A DNA stretch of 15,885 nucleotides, from NCBI GenBank assembly GCA_005883245.1, contig VAXT01000099.1, positions 1 through 15,885 of the forward strand. The letters are read 5' to 3'. The DNA is from Actinomycetota bacterium. Lineage in GTDB: Bacteria > Actinomycetota > Thermoleophilia > Gaiellales > Gaiellaceae. The stretch's first letter is position 1. Each line of letters starts with the position of its first letter. Both the position numbers and the translations under genes were made by a program. Shown one piece after another: positions 1 through 8,182 of the stretch. The notes beneath the pieces were generated by a model. That model was not told the origin of the DNA, searched no databases, and was given only the letters and a program-made list of their open reading frames with translations.

Positions 1-875
1 AGGTCGAGGCCGCCGACCGACTGCGCCGCGTACCACCCGACGCCTTTCAGGTCGAAGACGGTCTCGGTGAGAATCGCGCCTCCGCCGAGCACGGCCGCGA
101 AGTCGAGCGCGAAGAGCGTGACAATCGGGATCAGCGAGTTCCGCAGGACGTGCTTCAGCAGCACGCGTTTCGGTGCGAGCCCCTTCGCCCTGGCGGTTCT
201 CACATAGTCCTCGTTCATCACGTCGAGCATGTTCGAGCGGAGCACGCGGCCGTAGAAGCCGATGAAGAGGATGGACAGGCAGAACCAGGGCAGGATCAGG
301 TGGTGGGCCCACTCGACCGGGTCGTCGGTCAGCCCGACATATCCGCCGTCCGGGAAGAGCGGATTGTTCGGCTTCTCGGCAAGGAAGAAGCGCAGGACGA
401 TTCCGAGCCAGAAGACGGGCATCGATATCCCGATCAACGCGGCGGTCGTGATCGCGCGATCAGACCACCTCCCTGCGTAGACCGCGGAGATCACCCCCAC
501 GAGGATCCCGAAGAAGAGCCAGATGATCGCCGCCCCGATGCAGAGCGACATCGTCGCCGGAATCCCGCGCTTGATCTCGTGCGCGACGTCCTGGCGGGTG
601 TCGAACGACCGCAGGACGTCGTACTCCCCATGCCTCCCGGGGAGCAGCCCGTTGCCGGCCTTCTGCATCATCCGCGCGTACTGGATGTAGAAAGGCTTGT
701 CGAAGCCCCACTGCTTGCGAATGTTGGTGATGTTCTGCGGCAGGGGGTTCTTGCCGGCCATCCGTTGCGCCGGATCCCCGCCCGGGATCTTGATGAAGAT
801 GAAGAAGACGAGGAAACTGACGACGAACAGCACCGCGATCATCCCGAGCAGCCTGCGGACGATGAACGCGCCCAT
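1..875 (-). CDS. dppB: DppB/OppB-type ABC peptide transporter permease (3' end off window)
   Basis: This is an inner-membrane permease subunit of a peptide/nickel-type ABC importer. It starts at ATG 873-875, stays open to the left edge, and gives about 291 codons. The N-terminus (MGAFIVRRLLGMIAVLFVV) is the usual DppB first membrane helix, followed by the extracytoplasmic segment with IPGGDPA and the helices of the BPD_transp_1 domain. The cytoplasmic EAA loop, which contacts the ATPase, is visible as NEDYVRTARAKGLAPKRVLL. The family usually has 300-340 residues, so only a few dozen are missing. Its ATG shares one base with the TGA of the upstream permease gene (TGATG), which suggests translational coupling. 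DppB normally precedes DppC; here the order is reversed. The exact substrate cannot be read from sequence. Confidence 0.93.
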   Translation of the reverse strand, partial: MGAFIVRRLLGMIAVLFVVSFLVFFIFIKIPGGDPAQRMAGKNPLPQNITNIRKQWGFDKPFYIQYARMMQKAGNGLLPGRHGEYDVLRSFDTRQDVAHEIKRGIPATMSLCIGAAIIWLFFGILVGVISAVYAGRWSDRAITTAALIGISMPVFWLGIVLRFFLAEKPNNPLFPDGGYVGLTDDPVEWAHHLILPWFCLSILFIGFYGRVLRSNMLDVMNEDYVRTARAKGLAPKRVLLKHVLRNSLIPIVTLFALDFAAVLGGGAILTETVFDLKGVGWYAAQSVGGLD

Positions 876-1963
876 CAGCGGTTGATCCGGACCTTCGAGC
901 GGGGGTCGAGGGCGTCACGAAGCCCGTCACCGAAGATGTTCAGCGACAGGACCGTGAGCACGATCGCGATCCCAGGGATCAGCGCGAGCCACGGGGCCGT
1001 CTGAATCTGGTCCTGTCCGCTTGCGATCAGGTTCCCCCAGGACGGATTGGGGAGGCGGACGCCGGCGCCGAGGAACGAGAGCCCGGCCTCGGTGAGGATG
1101 TTGATCGCGATGATCAGCGTGAAGAAGACAAGAATCGTCGACATCACGTTCGGCAGCAGGTCAGAAAACATGACGCGCAGCGGGCCGGCGCCCTGGCCGA
1201 TCGCGGCGTCGATGAACTCCTTCTGGCGTAACGAGAGGATCTGCCCGCGGATCGGCCGCCCGACGTAGGGGATGAGGATGAAGGCGATGACGGAGGTGGG
1301 GATCCAGAGGCTTCCTGGCTCGATGCGGACCCCGAAGTGCTGGAACCCGTTGACGGAGAGCGCGGTACCCAGCGCAATCGCAAGCAGCAGCACCGGGAAC
1401 GCCCAGATGATGTCGAAGAAGCGGGAGACGAACCAGTCGCCCCAGCCACCGAAGTAACCGCCGAGCAAAGCCAGGATGACGGCGAGCAATGTACAGATGA
1501 AGGCCGACCCGATCCCGATCTTGAGCGAGTTCATCCCGCCGTAAAGCAAGCGGACGGCGACGTCGCGCCCGAGATTGTCCGATCCGAGCACGAAGCGCCC
1601 GTGCGCGTGCCACCACGTCGGGCCGAGGATGTCGACCTTCTTGATCTCGAAGGTGTCGGTGGCCGGGTTGTACTGGGCGCCGCCGCGGATCACCGCCCGC
1701 AGCTTCCCGTTCACGCGGATCTGGTCGGTCGCGTGGACGGTGTTCGGCCCGGTGTGCGCGACGTGGTGCGCGTACAGCGGCGCCGACGCACACGCGAGCA
1801 CGATCACGATGAAGAGGCCGAGCGAGAACAGCGCCACCCAGTTCCGGCGCAGCCGGCGCCATGCGAGATACCACGGGCTGCGCCCGACGATCGCCACCTC
1901 GTGCTCTTCCCTGGCGAGAAGCGATGGGGTGTCGAGCGTCAGTTCGGTCGCGGGCTCCGACAT
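875..1963 (-). CDS. dppC: DppC/OppC-type ABC peptide transporter permease
   Basis: This 362-residue protein is the second membrane permease of the importer. An OppC_N-type segment (about residues 30-65, SPWYLAWRRLRRNWVALF) holds the first membrane helix. The hallmark LGSDNLGRDV lies at 126-135, before the BPD_transp_1 domain. The EAA loop is at about 247-272 (QKEFIDAAIGQGAG), and the C-terminus ends in the typical FGDGLRDALDPR. It is longer than the usual ~290-300 residues because about 50 extra residues (roughly 72-122) sit in the extracytoplasmic stretch after helix 1. The ribosome binding site is GGAG, only about 2 nt before the ATG, which may give modest translation. It follows the binding-protein gene after 72 nt that contain a hairpin, and overlaps the next permease by one base. 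Confidence 0.94.
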   Translation of the reverse strand: MSEPATELTLDTPSLLAREEHEVAIVGRSPWYLAWRRLRRNWVALFSLGLFIVIVLACASAPLYAHHVAHTGPNTVHATDQIRVNGKLRAVIRGGAQYNPATDTFEIKKVDILGPTWWHAHGRFVLGSDNLGRDVAVRLLYGGMNSLKIGIGSAFICTLLAVILALLGGYFGGWGDWFVSRFFDIIWAFPVLLLAIALGTALSVNGFQHFGVRIEPGSLWIPTSVIAFILIPYVGRPIRGQILSLRQKEFIDAAIGQGAGPLRVMFSDLLPNVMSTILVFFTLIIAINILTEAGLSFLGAGVRLPNPSWGNLIASGQDQIQTAPWLALIPGIAIVLTVLSLNIFGDGLRDALDPRSKVRINR

Positions 1964-1988
1964 CTCTCCGGCTTTCGAGTGTAGAGCG

Positions 1989-2012
1989 TGAGGGCGCCCG
2001 GAGGCGCCCTCA
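1989..2012 (-). promoter_or_regulatory. Intercistronic hairpin between binding-protein and permease genes
   Basis: A perfect 10-bp inverted repeat (TGAGGGCGCC / GGCGCCCTCA) with a 4-nt loop lies between the stop of the substrate-binding protein (2036) and the start of the first permease (1963). No T-run follows on the minus strand, so it does not look like a full intrinsic terminator. In binding-protein operons such hairpins commonly protect the upstream message or cause partial termination, so the binding protein outnumbers the permeases. That role is inferred here. Confidence 0.6.
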
Positions 2013-2035
2013 GCCCTTGCTCTTGAATCAGCTCC

Positions 2036-3673
2036 CTACTTCTTGCACAGACGTGCGAGATCGATGCCGTAGAGAAGCTGGATGTGGATGCAGCTCATGT
2101 TCCTGCTGAAGAACTCCGGGAACACGCGGTTCGACCATGGCGCCCACGGAGCCCGCTGCATGATCTGCTTCTCGACCTTCGCCCACCTCGCATTGACTGC
2201 GGGCGTGAGGATCGGAGCCTTCTTCAGGTTCTCGATCTGGGCATCGGTCTTCTTGTTCTTGTACCAGGCGAAGTTGTTGTTGTCCTGGTCGGTGATCCGG
2301 TTGCCGTTCAGCAGCACATCGAACCAGTCCAGCGGATGCGGATAGTCCTCGAGCCAGCGCGCCCACCCGGTCTGAGCATGGGTGTTCACGTTCCCGATGG
2401 TCGTGTAGTACGTCGCCCTCGGGAGGACGTTGAGCGAGGCATCGAGCCCGATCTGGTTGAGGAGGCTCGTGTAGTACTGCGCAGCCGTCACCGCGTCGCT
2501 GACGTTTCGCGTCCAGACCGTGACCTTCGCGCCCTTGGCGCCGGCCTGGGTGATCAGCGTCTTCGCCTTCGTGAGGTTGTGCGGATACAGGTTCAGCTTG
2601 CGGTACGACGGATACGTCGGCGGAAGCACGTTCTGCGTCGGGCGACCGAGACCGCCCCAGACGAGTGTCTGCAGCGCCTTGCGGTCGAGGGCGTAGTTGA
2701 CGGCTTGCCGCACCTTCAGCTTGTTGAACGGCGCCTCCCGGATGTTCATCCAGAAGTAGTACGTGTTCGCCGTCTTGCGGAGGATCAGCCTGCCCTTGCT
2801 CTTCGCGTCCGCGATCCGATCGGGCGGGATCGCCGCGTTCGAGTAGTCGGACTGGCCGTTGATCACGCGCTGGGTCGCCGCGTCGGCATCTCCGACGAGA
2901 GCAACTTCGACGGTGTTCGGGTTCCCCTTCGGGATGTACTTGGTCGCCTTGAAGTAGGGGTTCCGCACCATCGTGAAGCTGCGGTTCGGGTCGTAGTTCG
3001 AGAACTTGTACGGCCCGGTCCCCGGAATCGACCCATTCTGGATCGACGGGTCCGTGTTGGCGGGAACCGGAGCCGCGAACAGAAGCGCGAGGATCGTCAG
3101 GAAGTCGCCTCTCGGCTTGTCGAGCCTGATGTTGATCGTTCGCTTCGCGTTGTTCGCGGTGATTCCGGAGATGTCTCCGCCCGGCGTCGGATTCTTCGAG
3201 TAGGCCTCGGCTCCCGCGATATCGGTGTAGAAGCCGACACCCTGGCCCTGGGCGAGGAAGCCGCGCTTGATCGCCCATTCGAAGTCAGTGGCCTTGACGG
3301 GTGCTCCGCTCGAGTACTTCAGGCCCTTGCGGAGCTTGAACTTGTAGACCTTGCCGTTCCGCGAGACGGTCGGCAGGGACTGTGCGAGGCCCGGGACGAG
3401 CTTGTAGCCCGCCGGCCCGTCCACGTGCCGGTATGTCAGCAGCGTCTCGTAGACGTTCCACATCGCCCACCACGACTGGCCCGTGTAGGCCTGCTGGGGG
3501 TCGAGGTAGTCGATCGTGTCGATCACTGCGCGCAGAGTCCCGAAGGCCTGCGGATTTTTCGGCGCCGCCGCCGCGCGATTAGCCGCGACACCGTGTGCCG
3601 CAACCATCAACGAGACCCCGGTTGCGAGCGCCATGACGCTTAGCAATGGTCTCCAGTGTCGCTTACTGCCCAT
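2036..3673 (-). CDS. Peptide ABC transporter substrate-binding protein (SBP_bac_5 family)
   Basis: This 545-residue extracytoplasmic binding protein captures peptide-like ligands for the two permeases downstream. It starts with a Sec-type signal peptide: basic MGSKRHWR, a hydrophobic core, then an alanine-rich site near AHGVAANRAAAAP. I see no lipobox cysteine in the first 45 residues, so it seems secreted or held in some other way; the only cysteines noticed near an end are C-terminal (MSCIHIQ, ARLCKK). Family signatures include GTLRAVIDTIDYLDPQQAY near the mature N-terminus, and NIREAPFNKLKVRQAVNYAL, which matches the 'aPf.d.rVRqAlnyAl' motif of the family. ATG at 3671-3673 is chosen because GGGAGG lies 4 nt upstream. 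An adjacent in-frame GTG (3674-3676) would leave only 1 nt. It is the first gene of the importer operon. Confidence 0.94.
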   Translation of the reverse strand: MGSKRHWRPLLSVMALATGVSLMVAAHGVAANRAAAAPKNPQAFGTLRAVIDTIDYLDPQQAYTGQSWWAMWNVYETLLTYRHVDGPAGYKLVPGLAQSLPTVSRNGKVYKFKLRKGLKYSSGAPVKATDFEWAIKRGFLAQGQGVGFYTDIAGAEAYSKNPTPGGDISGITANNAKRTINIRLDKPRGDFLTILALLFAAPVPANTDPSIQNGSIPGTGPYKFSNYDPNRSFTMVRNPYFKATKYIPKGNPNTVEVALVGDADAATQRVINGQSDYSNAAIPPDRIADAKSKGRLILRKTANTYYFWMNIREAPFNKLKVRQAVNYALDRKALQTLVWGGLGRPTQNVLPPTYPSYRKLNLYPHNLTKAKTLITQAGAKGAKVTVWTRNVSDAVTAAQYYTSLLNQIGLDASLNVLPRATYYTTIGNVNTHAQTGWARWLEDYPHPLDWFDVLLNGNRITDQDNNNFAWYKNKKTDAQIENLKKAPILTPAVNARWAKVEKQIMQRAPWAPWSNRVFPEFFSRNMSCIHIQLLYGIDLARLCKK

Positions 3674-3883
3674 CACACCTCCCGGTTGAGTCTTCCTCGG
3701 ATACTCCTCAGACGTGGAATCTTGGCAGAAGTTGCGGAATCGTGAAAAGCGGTTCCGATCTTTGTCAGGCGCTTACCTGTCGCTCACTGGGGGTGGACGG
3801 GCAGGAAGCTCGGGGGTTGTGGCGAAGAGTCGCGGCTCGGAAGGAGGTTCGCCGTTACCCTACGCGGCTCAGGGGGATATCTC
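3674..3883. promoter_or_regulatory. Divergent intergenic region, transporter operon / TPR gene
   Basis: These about 210 bp separate the divergent starts of the binding-protein gene and the TPR gene and must hold at least the transporter promoter. On the minus strand a weak pair is visible: CTGACA (plus 3763-3768) and CACGAT (plus 3739-3744), 18 bp apart. On the plus strand TACCCT (3856-3861) fits an actinobacterial TANNNT -10 box but has no good -35. No clear operator palindrome or riboswitch was recognised. The ribosome binding sites are GGGAGG for the minus gene and AGGGGG (3871-3876) for the plus gene. Confidence 0.35.
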
Positions 3884-4660
3884 GTGTCGTGGCCTAGATC
3901 GGTCGAGCGTCCAGTCGATCGGGAGCAGCTGCGCCGTCGCGCTCTCGCCTTCGCAGGAATCTGGTTCCTGCTGGCCGGGATGCTCGCAGCGCTCGGATTC
4001 GGCATCGTCCTGCTCGCTTCGTTGGCTCTCCTGCTGGTAGGAGGCGTCCTGGCGGCGGGCTTCTGGCTCGTGCGCCGCTACCGGATGTGCCGTGCGATCC
4101 AGGGAGCCCGACTGTCGGTCGAGCGGGCCTCTCGAACGGTGCGGTCGTCTCTCGACGAGCTCGACGCCGGGCAACGCCTGGGGCGCCTCGCGGACGGCGT
4201 CACCAATCACGCCCGTAGCGCGCTCGAAGCTCGCCAGCGAAAGCCGGCCCCGACCGACCCGCGCCGCGAAGCAGCTCGACTCAACGAAGTCGGGGCGCAC
4301 CTGCGACGCGACGGGGAGTACGAACGGGCTGCCGAGCAGCATCGACTCGCGCTGGCGATCGTGCGTGACCTGGGCGATCGGCGCGCCGAGGCCCTGACGC
4401 TCAACAATCTCGCCCTCGCTCTCGTTCACACCGGCGGCGTCGCCGTGGCGGTCGAGCACTTCGAGGAGGCGCTCGCCCTCCTTCGGGAGATCGGGGACGA
4501 GGAACACGAGGGGCAGGTGATCGCGAACCTCGGCATCGTTCGCCGACGGCAGGGCCGCGACGAAGACGCCGTGACTCTCCTCAGCGCGGCGCTCGACAAG
4601 CTTCCTCCGGAGTCCTCGGCCTACCGGCGCGTGGAAGAGCAGCTCCGGCGCGCGAGCTAG
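3884..4660 (+). CDS. Membrane-anchored tetratricopeptide-repeat protein
   Basis: This 258-residue protein is of unknown exact function. Residues about 21-63 form two closely spaced hydrophobic helices (LAFAGIWFLLAGMLAALGF, then a leucine/valine-rich stretch ending GFWLVRRYR). The C-terminal half (about 120-258) holds roughly three tetratricopeptide repeats. Recognisable units are LNEVGAHLRRDGEYERAAEQ, LNNLALALVHTGGVAVAVEH and IANLGIVRRRQGRDEDAV, the NB-ARC/kinesin-light-chain style found in protein-interaction scaffolds. The start is GTG at 3884, with AGGGGG 7 nt upstream. It runs convergently into the sigma factor gene with only 18 bp between stops and no clear terminator. The repeats likely bind a partner on the cytoplasmic side, but the sequence does not identify it. 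Confidence 0.82.
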   Translation: MSWPRSVERPVDREQLRRRALAFAGIWFLLAGMLAALGFGIVLLASLALLLVGGVLAAGFWLVRRYRMCRAIQGARLSVERASRTVRSSLDELDAGQRLGRLADGVTNHARSALEARQRKPAPTDPRREAARLNEVGAHLRRDGEYERAAEQHRLALAIVRDLGDRRAEALTLNNLALALVHTGGVAVAVEHFEEALALLREIGDEEHEGQVIANLGIVRRRQGRDEDAVTLLSAALDKLPPESSAYRRVEEQLRRAS

Positions 4661-4678
4661 CCGTCGAGCTGCGGTTGT

Positions 4679-5818
4679 CTAGCCGACCGCGACCGAGCTG
4701 AGCTCGCGCAGCGCCGAGAGACGGGCCAGCGCCTGAGCCTCGAGCTGCCGGACGCGCTCGCGCGTCAGGTCGAGCTCGTGCCCGATCGCCTCGAGCGTCC
4801 ACGGCTCGCCCTCGAACCCGAAGCGCAGCTCGAGAATGCGCCGCTCGCGCTCGGGGAGCGCGTCGAGAGCCTTGCGCACGCCCTGGCGGCGGAGCGACTC
4901 CTCCGCCTCGTCGAACGGGTCGGCGGCCTCGCGGTCCGCGAAGAGATCCCCGAGCTCGCCCTCGTCGTCGGAGCCCACCGTCTGGTTCAGCGAGACCGAC
5001 GCGTGTGCCGCGCCGAGCGCCTCGTCGACGTGCTGCATCGGCAGCCCAGTCGCCTCGGCCAGCTCGTCCTTCGTCGCCTCGCGCCCGAGCTCGACCTCGA
5101 GCCGGCGCGCTGCGCGCGAGAGCTTCTGCTGGCGCTCGACCACGTGCACCGGCACGCGGATCGTCCGCGCGTGATTCGCCACGGCGCGCTGCACCGACTG
5201 GCGGATCCACCAGGTCGCGTAGGTCGAGAACTTGAATCCGCGACGCCAGTCGAACTTCTCGACGGCGCGGTTCAGCCCCAGGGTTCCCTCCTGGATCAGA
5301 TCGAGGAACGGAACGCCCAGCCCGCGGTAGCCCTTCGCGATGGAGACCACCAGCCGGAGGTTCGACTCGATCATCCGGCGCTTGGCGAGCATGTCGCCGC
5401 GCTCGATCGCCTTCGCGAGCGTGACCTCCTCGGAGGCGGTGAGCAGCTTGTGCCGGCCGACGTCGGCCAGGAACAGCTGGAGCGAGTCCGCCGAACCGAC
5501 GATCACGTCCCGGTCGGGGGTCTTCTGCTCGGGCTGCGCCGGCTTCGCGTCCTCTTCGGACCGCGCCTCCGAGACCTCGAGGCCGATCGCCTCGAGCTCT
5601 CGCGTGAGCTGCTCGACGTCAGCGTCGTCGAGGTCGTGCTCGAGCGCGAACGCCTCGAGCTCCGTCGGCTCGACGTGGCCGCGCTCTTCGGCAGCCTCGA
5701 CCAGGGAGCGTGCTCCCTCGGTCTCCAGTAGCTCGGAAATCTGCTGGTGCGTCAACTGCGCTTCCTCTTCCTTTCCTACCTTCCCGGTTTGATGCACTGT
5801 AAGACGGCCTCCGGTCAT
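4679..5818 (-). CDS. sigA: RNA polymerase sigma-70 family factor, RpoD/SigA type
   Basis: This sigma factor directs RNA polymerase to promoters. From the ATG at 5818 it has 379 residues. A region 1.1-like acidic segment is at about 24-85, and region 1.2 at about 110-145 (SLQLFLADVGRHKLL). Region 2 follows: NLRLVVSIAKGYRGLGVPFL, DLIQEGTLGLNRAVEKFD and the -10-reading helix STYATWWIRQSVQRAV. Region 3 is about 225-290. Region 4 ends in the -35-reading helix-turn-helix (LTRERVRQLEAQAL, 351-364). The residues that contact -35 DNA in E. coli sigma-70 (R-E-R-x-R-Q) are kept. The -10 helix differs: Q replaces the conserved T at residue 210. The start is uncertain. ATG 5818 has AAAGG 4 nt upstream; a TTG near 5757 also follows purine-rich sequence. 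It could be the principal sigma factor or a group 2 paralogue. Confidence 0.92.
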   Translation of the reverse strand: MTGGRLTVHQTGKVGKEEEAQLTHQQISELLETEGARSLVEAAEERGHVEPTELEAFALEHDLDDADVEQLTRELEAIGLEVSEARSEEDAKPAQPEQKTPDRDVIVGSADSLQLFLADVGRHKLLTASEEVTLAKAIERGDMLAKRRMIESNLRLVVSIAKGYRGLGVPFLDLIQEGTLGLNRAVEKFDWRRGFKFSTYATWWIRQSVQRAVANHARTIRVPVHVVERQQKLSRAARRLEVELGREATKDELAEATGLPMQHVDEALGAAHASVSLNQTVGSDDEGELGDLFADREAADPFDEAEESLRRQGVRKALDALPERERRILELRFGFEGEPWTLEAIGHELDLTRERVRQLEAQALARLSALRELSSVAVG

Positions 5819-5835
5819 CGAACCTTTCTTACTGT

Positions 5836-5886
5836 AAGCCGCGTTCCCTGGTGTTTCCAGGGGCAAGCGACCCCGTACTACGGCTT
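5836..5886 (-). promoter_or_regulatory. Structured leader between topoisomerase and sigma factor genes
   Basis: The 96 nt between the two minus-strand genes can fold extensively. AAGCCG (5836-5841) and CGGCTT (5881-5886) are exact complements that could close an outer stem. Inside, CCCTGG (5846-5851) and CCAGGG (5857-5862) form a 6-bp hairpin. GGGG (5860-5863) and CCCC (5871-5874) can pair instead, so the two inner structures compete for the same bases. There is no T-run, so an intrinsic terminator is unlikely. It may be the 5' untranslated region of the sigma factor message; this is inference. Confidence 0.35.
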
Positions 5887-5914
5887 GCGGACTGAAACGA
5901 GTGGCTGTACCTGC

Positions 5915-8182
5915 TTATTCCGTTGCGGCGGGCTCTTTGGTTCTCGCCCGAGCCGGAAACTCGAACTCGACCTTGCCCTCGTCATTCAAGACGAGCCGCG
6001 CACGAAAAGGTTTGCCAGCTCTGGAACGGAAGCCTGACAGAACTTCCTTCGTCTTGCCTTCCTCGAGGAGCTGGCGCGCGACCTCGGGCGTCAGGGTGCG
6101 TCCCGCGACACGCTTCCAGATCACGAACCCACAGCCGGTCTCCTCGCGGGACTTCCAACTCGTGCAGCCGTAGGCCTTCGAGTTCTCCCGGATGATCTCG
6201 CCGGTCTCCGCGCCGCAGCGCGGGCAGAGGCCGAGCTCGACGCGCTCGGGGCGGAGCTTCTCCTTGTCGAGAGCCTCGATCGCCTTGACCGTCGCCTCGG
6301 CGAACTCCTCGATGCCCTTGATGAACTCCTGCTTCGCGCCCTTGCCGTGCTCGATGTCACCGAGGCGCTTCTCCCAGTCGCCGGTCAGCTCCGGCGAGGT
6401 GAGCTTGTTCTCCTCGAGCATCGTGATCACCTGGAGGCCCTTCGGGGTCGGCATGAGATCCTTGCCGCCGCGCTCGATGTACTCGCGCCGGATCAGCGTC
6501 TCGATCGTCTCGGCTCGTGTGGCCGGGGTGCCGAGGCCGCGCTCCTTCATCGCCTCACGCAGCTCCTCGTCGTCGACGAGCTTGCCGGCCGTTTCCATCG
6601 CGGAGAGGAGCGTCGCCTCCGTGTAGCGCGGGGGCGGCCGGGTCTCCTTCGCCTCGCTCTCGGCCGAGACGACCTTGACCGGTTGACCCTTCTCCAGCTG
6701 CGGCAGCTCGGCGCTCTCCGGGTCCTCCTCTTTCTCCCCGTCGGCCTCCACCCCGTACACGCCGCGCCACCCGGCTTCGAGCGTGACCTTGCCGCGGGTG
6801 CGGAACCGTTCGTCCTCGACGACCGTGACGACGGTCGTGCGGGCATAGCGCGCCGGTGGGTGGAACACGGCCAGGAAGCGGCGCGCGATGAGGTCGAAGA
6901 CCCGGCGCTCGTCGGGCGAGAACGTACTTACGTCGTGCTCGACGTCCGTCGGGATGAGCGCGTGGTGGTCGTCGACCTTCGCGTCGTTGACGACACGGGC
7001 GAGCGGAAGGGATTCGAGCCTGAGCACGAACTGCGCCGCGGTTGCGTACTCGGGGATGTCGACGAGCGTCCCGGCCGTCGGCTTGAGCTGCGGGACGAGG
7101 TCGCCGGACAGCCAGCGAGAGCTCGTGCGCGGATAGGTGATCGCCTTCTTTCCCTCGTACAGCGACTGCGCCGCGGACAGCGTGCGTCGCGCCGAAAAGC
7201 CGAAGCGGCGGTTCGCGTCGCGCTGCAACGACGTCAGGTCGTATAGGAGCGGCGCGCGCTCGGACTGCTCCTTGCGCTCGACGTCCTCCACGGTCCCGGT
7301 ATTGCCGGAAACCTTGGTGACGATCTCGTCCGCTCGATCGGCCTCCTTGAGCCACGTCTCCTGACCGGTCGGCGTGTCCTTGTCGTCGGCCCTGATCGGG
7401 TCGAACCAGAGGCCTTCGTAGCGCGGGTCGAAGCTCGCGTGCACGAGCCAATACGGCTGGGGGACGAAAGCCTGGATCTCGCGCTCGCGGCGGACGATGA
7501 TCGCGAGCGTGGGGGTCTGGACCCGGCCGAGCGAGACGACACCGCCGACCCACGCGCGGCCGCGAATCGTCGCCGCGCGGGTCGCGTTCATTCCGACGAG
7601 CCAGTCGGCCTCGGAGCGAGCGCGGGCAGCGGACTCGAGCGGCTTCAGCTGGTTGCCCGGGCGCAGCTGGTCGAATCCTTCGCGGATCGCCTGCTTCGTC
7701 ATCGAGCTGATCCAGAGCCGGTCGACCGGCTTCGGCGCGTCCGGGCTCGTCGGCGCCGCACCGAACACGGACTCGTAGAGGTACGCGAAGATCAACTCGC
7801 CCTCGCGGCCGGCGTCGCACGCGTTCACTACGCGGTCGACGTCGTCGCGCCTGAGTAGCGCCTCCACGAGCTTCAGCTGCTTCTTCGACTTCGCGTCGCG
7901 CGGGACGAGCTTGAAGCCGTTCGGCGGCACGATCGGCAAATCGGCCATCCGCCACTTCTTCCACTTCTCGTCGTACTCCTCGGGCTCGGCGAGCTGGACG
8001 AGGTGGCCAACCGCCCACGCGATCACGTTGTCGTCCGACTCGAGGAAGGTCGGCTCGTCCTTTGTGGCCTTCTTCCGCTTCGGCTCGAGGTCGACGAGCG
8101 TTCGCTTCTGGAAGACGCCGTCGAGCGCGGTCGCGATGTCGCGACCGACGGAGGGCTTCTCGGCGATGATGAGCGTCTTCAT
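5915..8182 (-). CDS. topB: Type IA DNA topoisomerase, TopB (topoisomerase III)-like
   Basis: This 755-residue enzyme cuts one DNA strand through a 5'-phosphotyrosine link to relax or decatenate DNA. The N-terminal TOPRIM domain opens with MKTLIIAEKPSVGRDIATAL, close to the Bacillus TopB start, and has the metal-binding acidic motif ACDAGREGELIF (121-132). The strand-binding motif VVSLGRVQTPTLAIIV is at 215-230. The catalytic tyrosine is Y350, in ITYPRTSSRWL. A late motif, GLGTPATRAETIETLI, is typical of the family. The C-terminus carries a zinc ribbon with cysteines at 653, 656, 673 and 684, then a short repeat domain. The start is secure from the conserved N-terminus, although the only visible ribosome site (AAGG) is 10 nt away. 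The gene starts 22 bp from the divergent acyltransferase gene. Confidence 0.94.
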   Translation of the reverse strand: MKTLIIAEKPSVGRDIATALDGVFQKRTLVDLEPKRKKATKDEPTFLESDDNVIAWAVGHLVQLAEPEEYDEKWKKWRMADLPIVPPNGFKLVPRDAKSKKQLKLVEALLRRDDVDRVVNACDAGREGELIFAYLYESVFGAAPTSPDAPKPVDRLWISSMTKQAIREGFDQLRPGNQLKPLESAARARSEADWLVGMNATRAATIRGRAWVGGVVSLGRVQTPTLAIIVRREREIQAFVPQPYWLVHASFDPRYEGLWFDPIRADDKDTPTGQETWLKEADRADEIVTKVSGNTGTVEDVERKEQSERAPLLYDLTSLQRDANRRFGFSARRTLSAAQSLYEGKKAITYPRTSSRWLSGDLVPQLKPTAGTLVDIPEYATAAQFVLRLESLPLARVVNDAKVDDHHALIPTDVEHDVSTFSPDERRVFDLIARRFLAVFHPPARYARTTVVTVVEDERFRTRGKVTLEAGWRGVYGVEADGEKEEDPESAELPQLEKGQPVKVVSAESEAKETRPPPRYTEATLLSAMETAGKLVDDEELREAMKERGLGTPATRAETIETLIRREYIERGGKDLMPTPKGLQVITMLEENKLTSPELTGDWEKRLGDIEHGKGAKQEFIKGIEEFAEATVKAIEALDKEKLRPERVELGLCPRCGAETGEIIRENSKAYGCTSWKSREETGCGFVIWKRVAGRTLTPEVARQLLEEGKTKEVLSGFRSRAGKPFRARLVLNDEGKVEFEFPARARTKEPAATE

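Noticed and set aside
2084..3643. Long open frame (519 codons) on the plus strand opposite the binding-protein gene
   Set aside because: Arg/Val/Glu-rich translation with no family signature; the opposite strand has a complete SBP_bac_5 protein. It is a codon-bias shadow. The same holds for long antisense frames at 4,778-5,731 and 6,347-7,246.
4654..4690. Repeated CTAGCCG around the convergent stops of the TPR and sigma genes, considered as a terminator
   Set aside because: The copies are direct, not inverted, and short; no stable hairpin was found in the 18-bp gap.
5819..5866. Longer sigma factor start at TTG 5,866
   Set aside because: The 16 extra residues (MPLETPGNAAYSKKGS) lie in the structured leader, show no family resemblance and lack a ribosome site.
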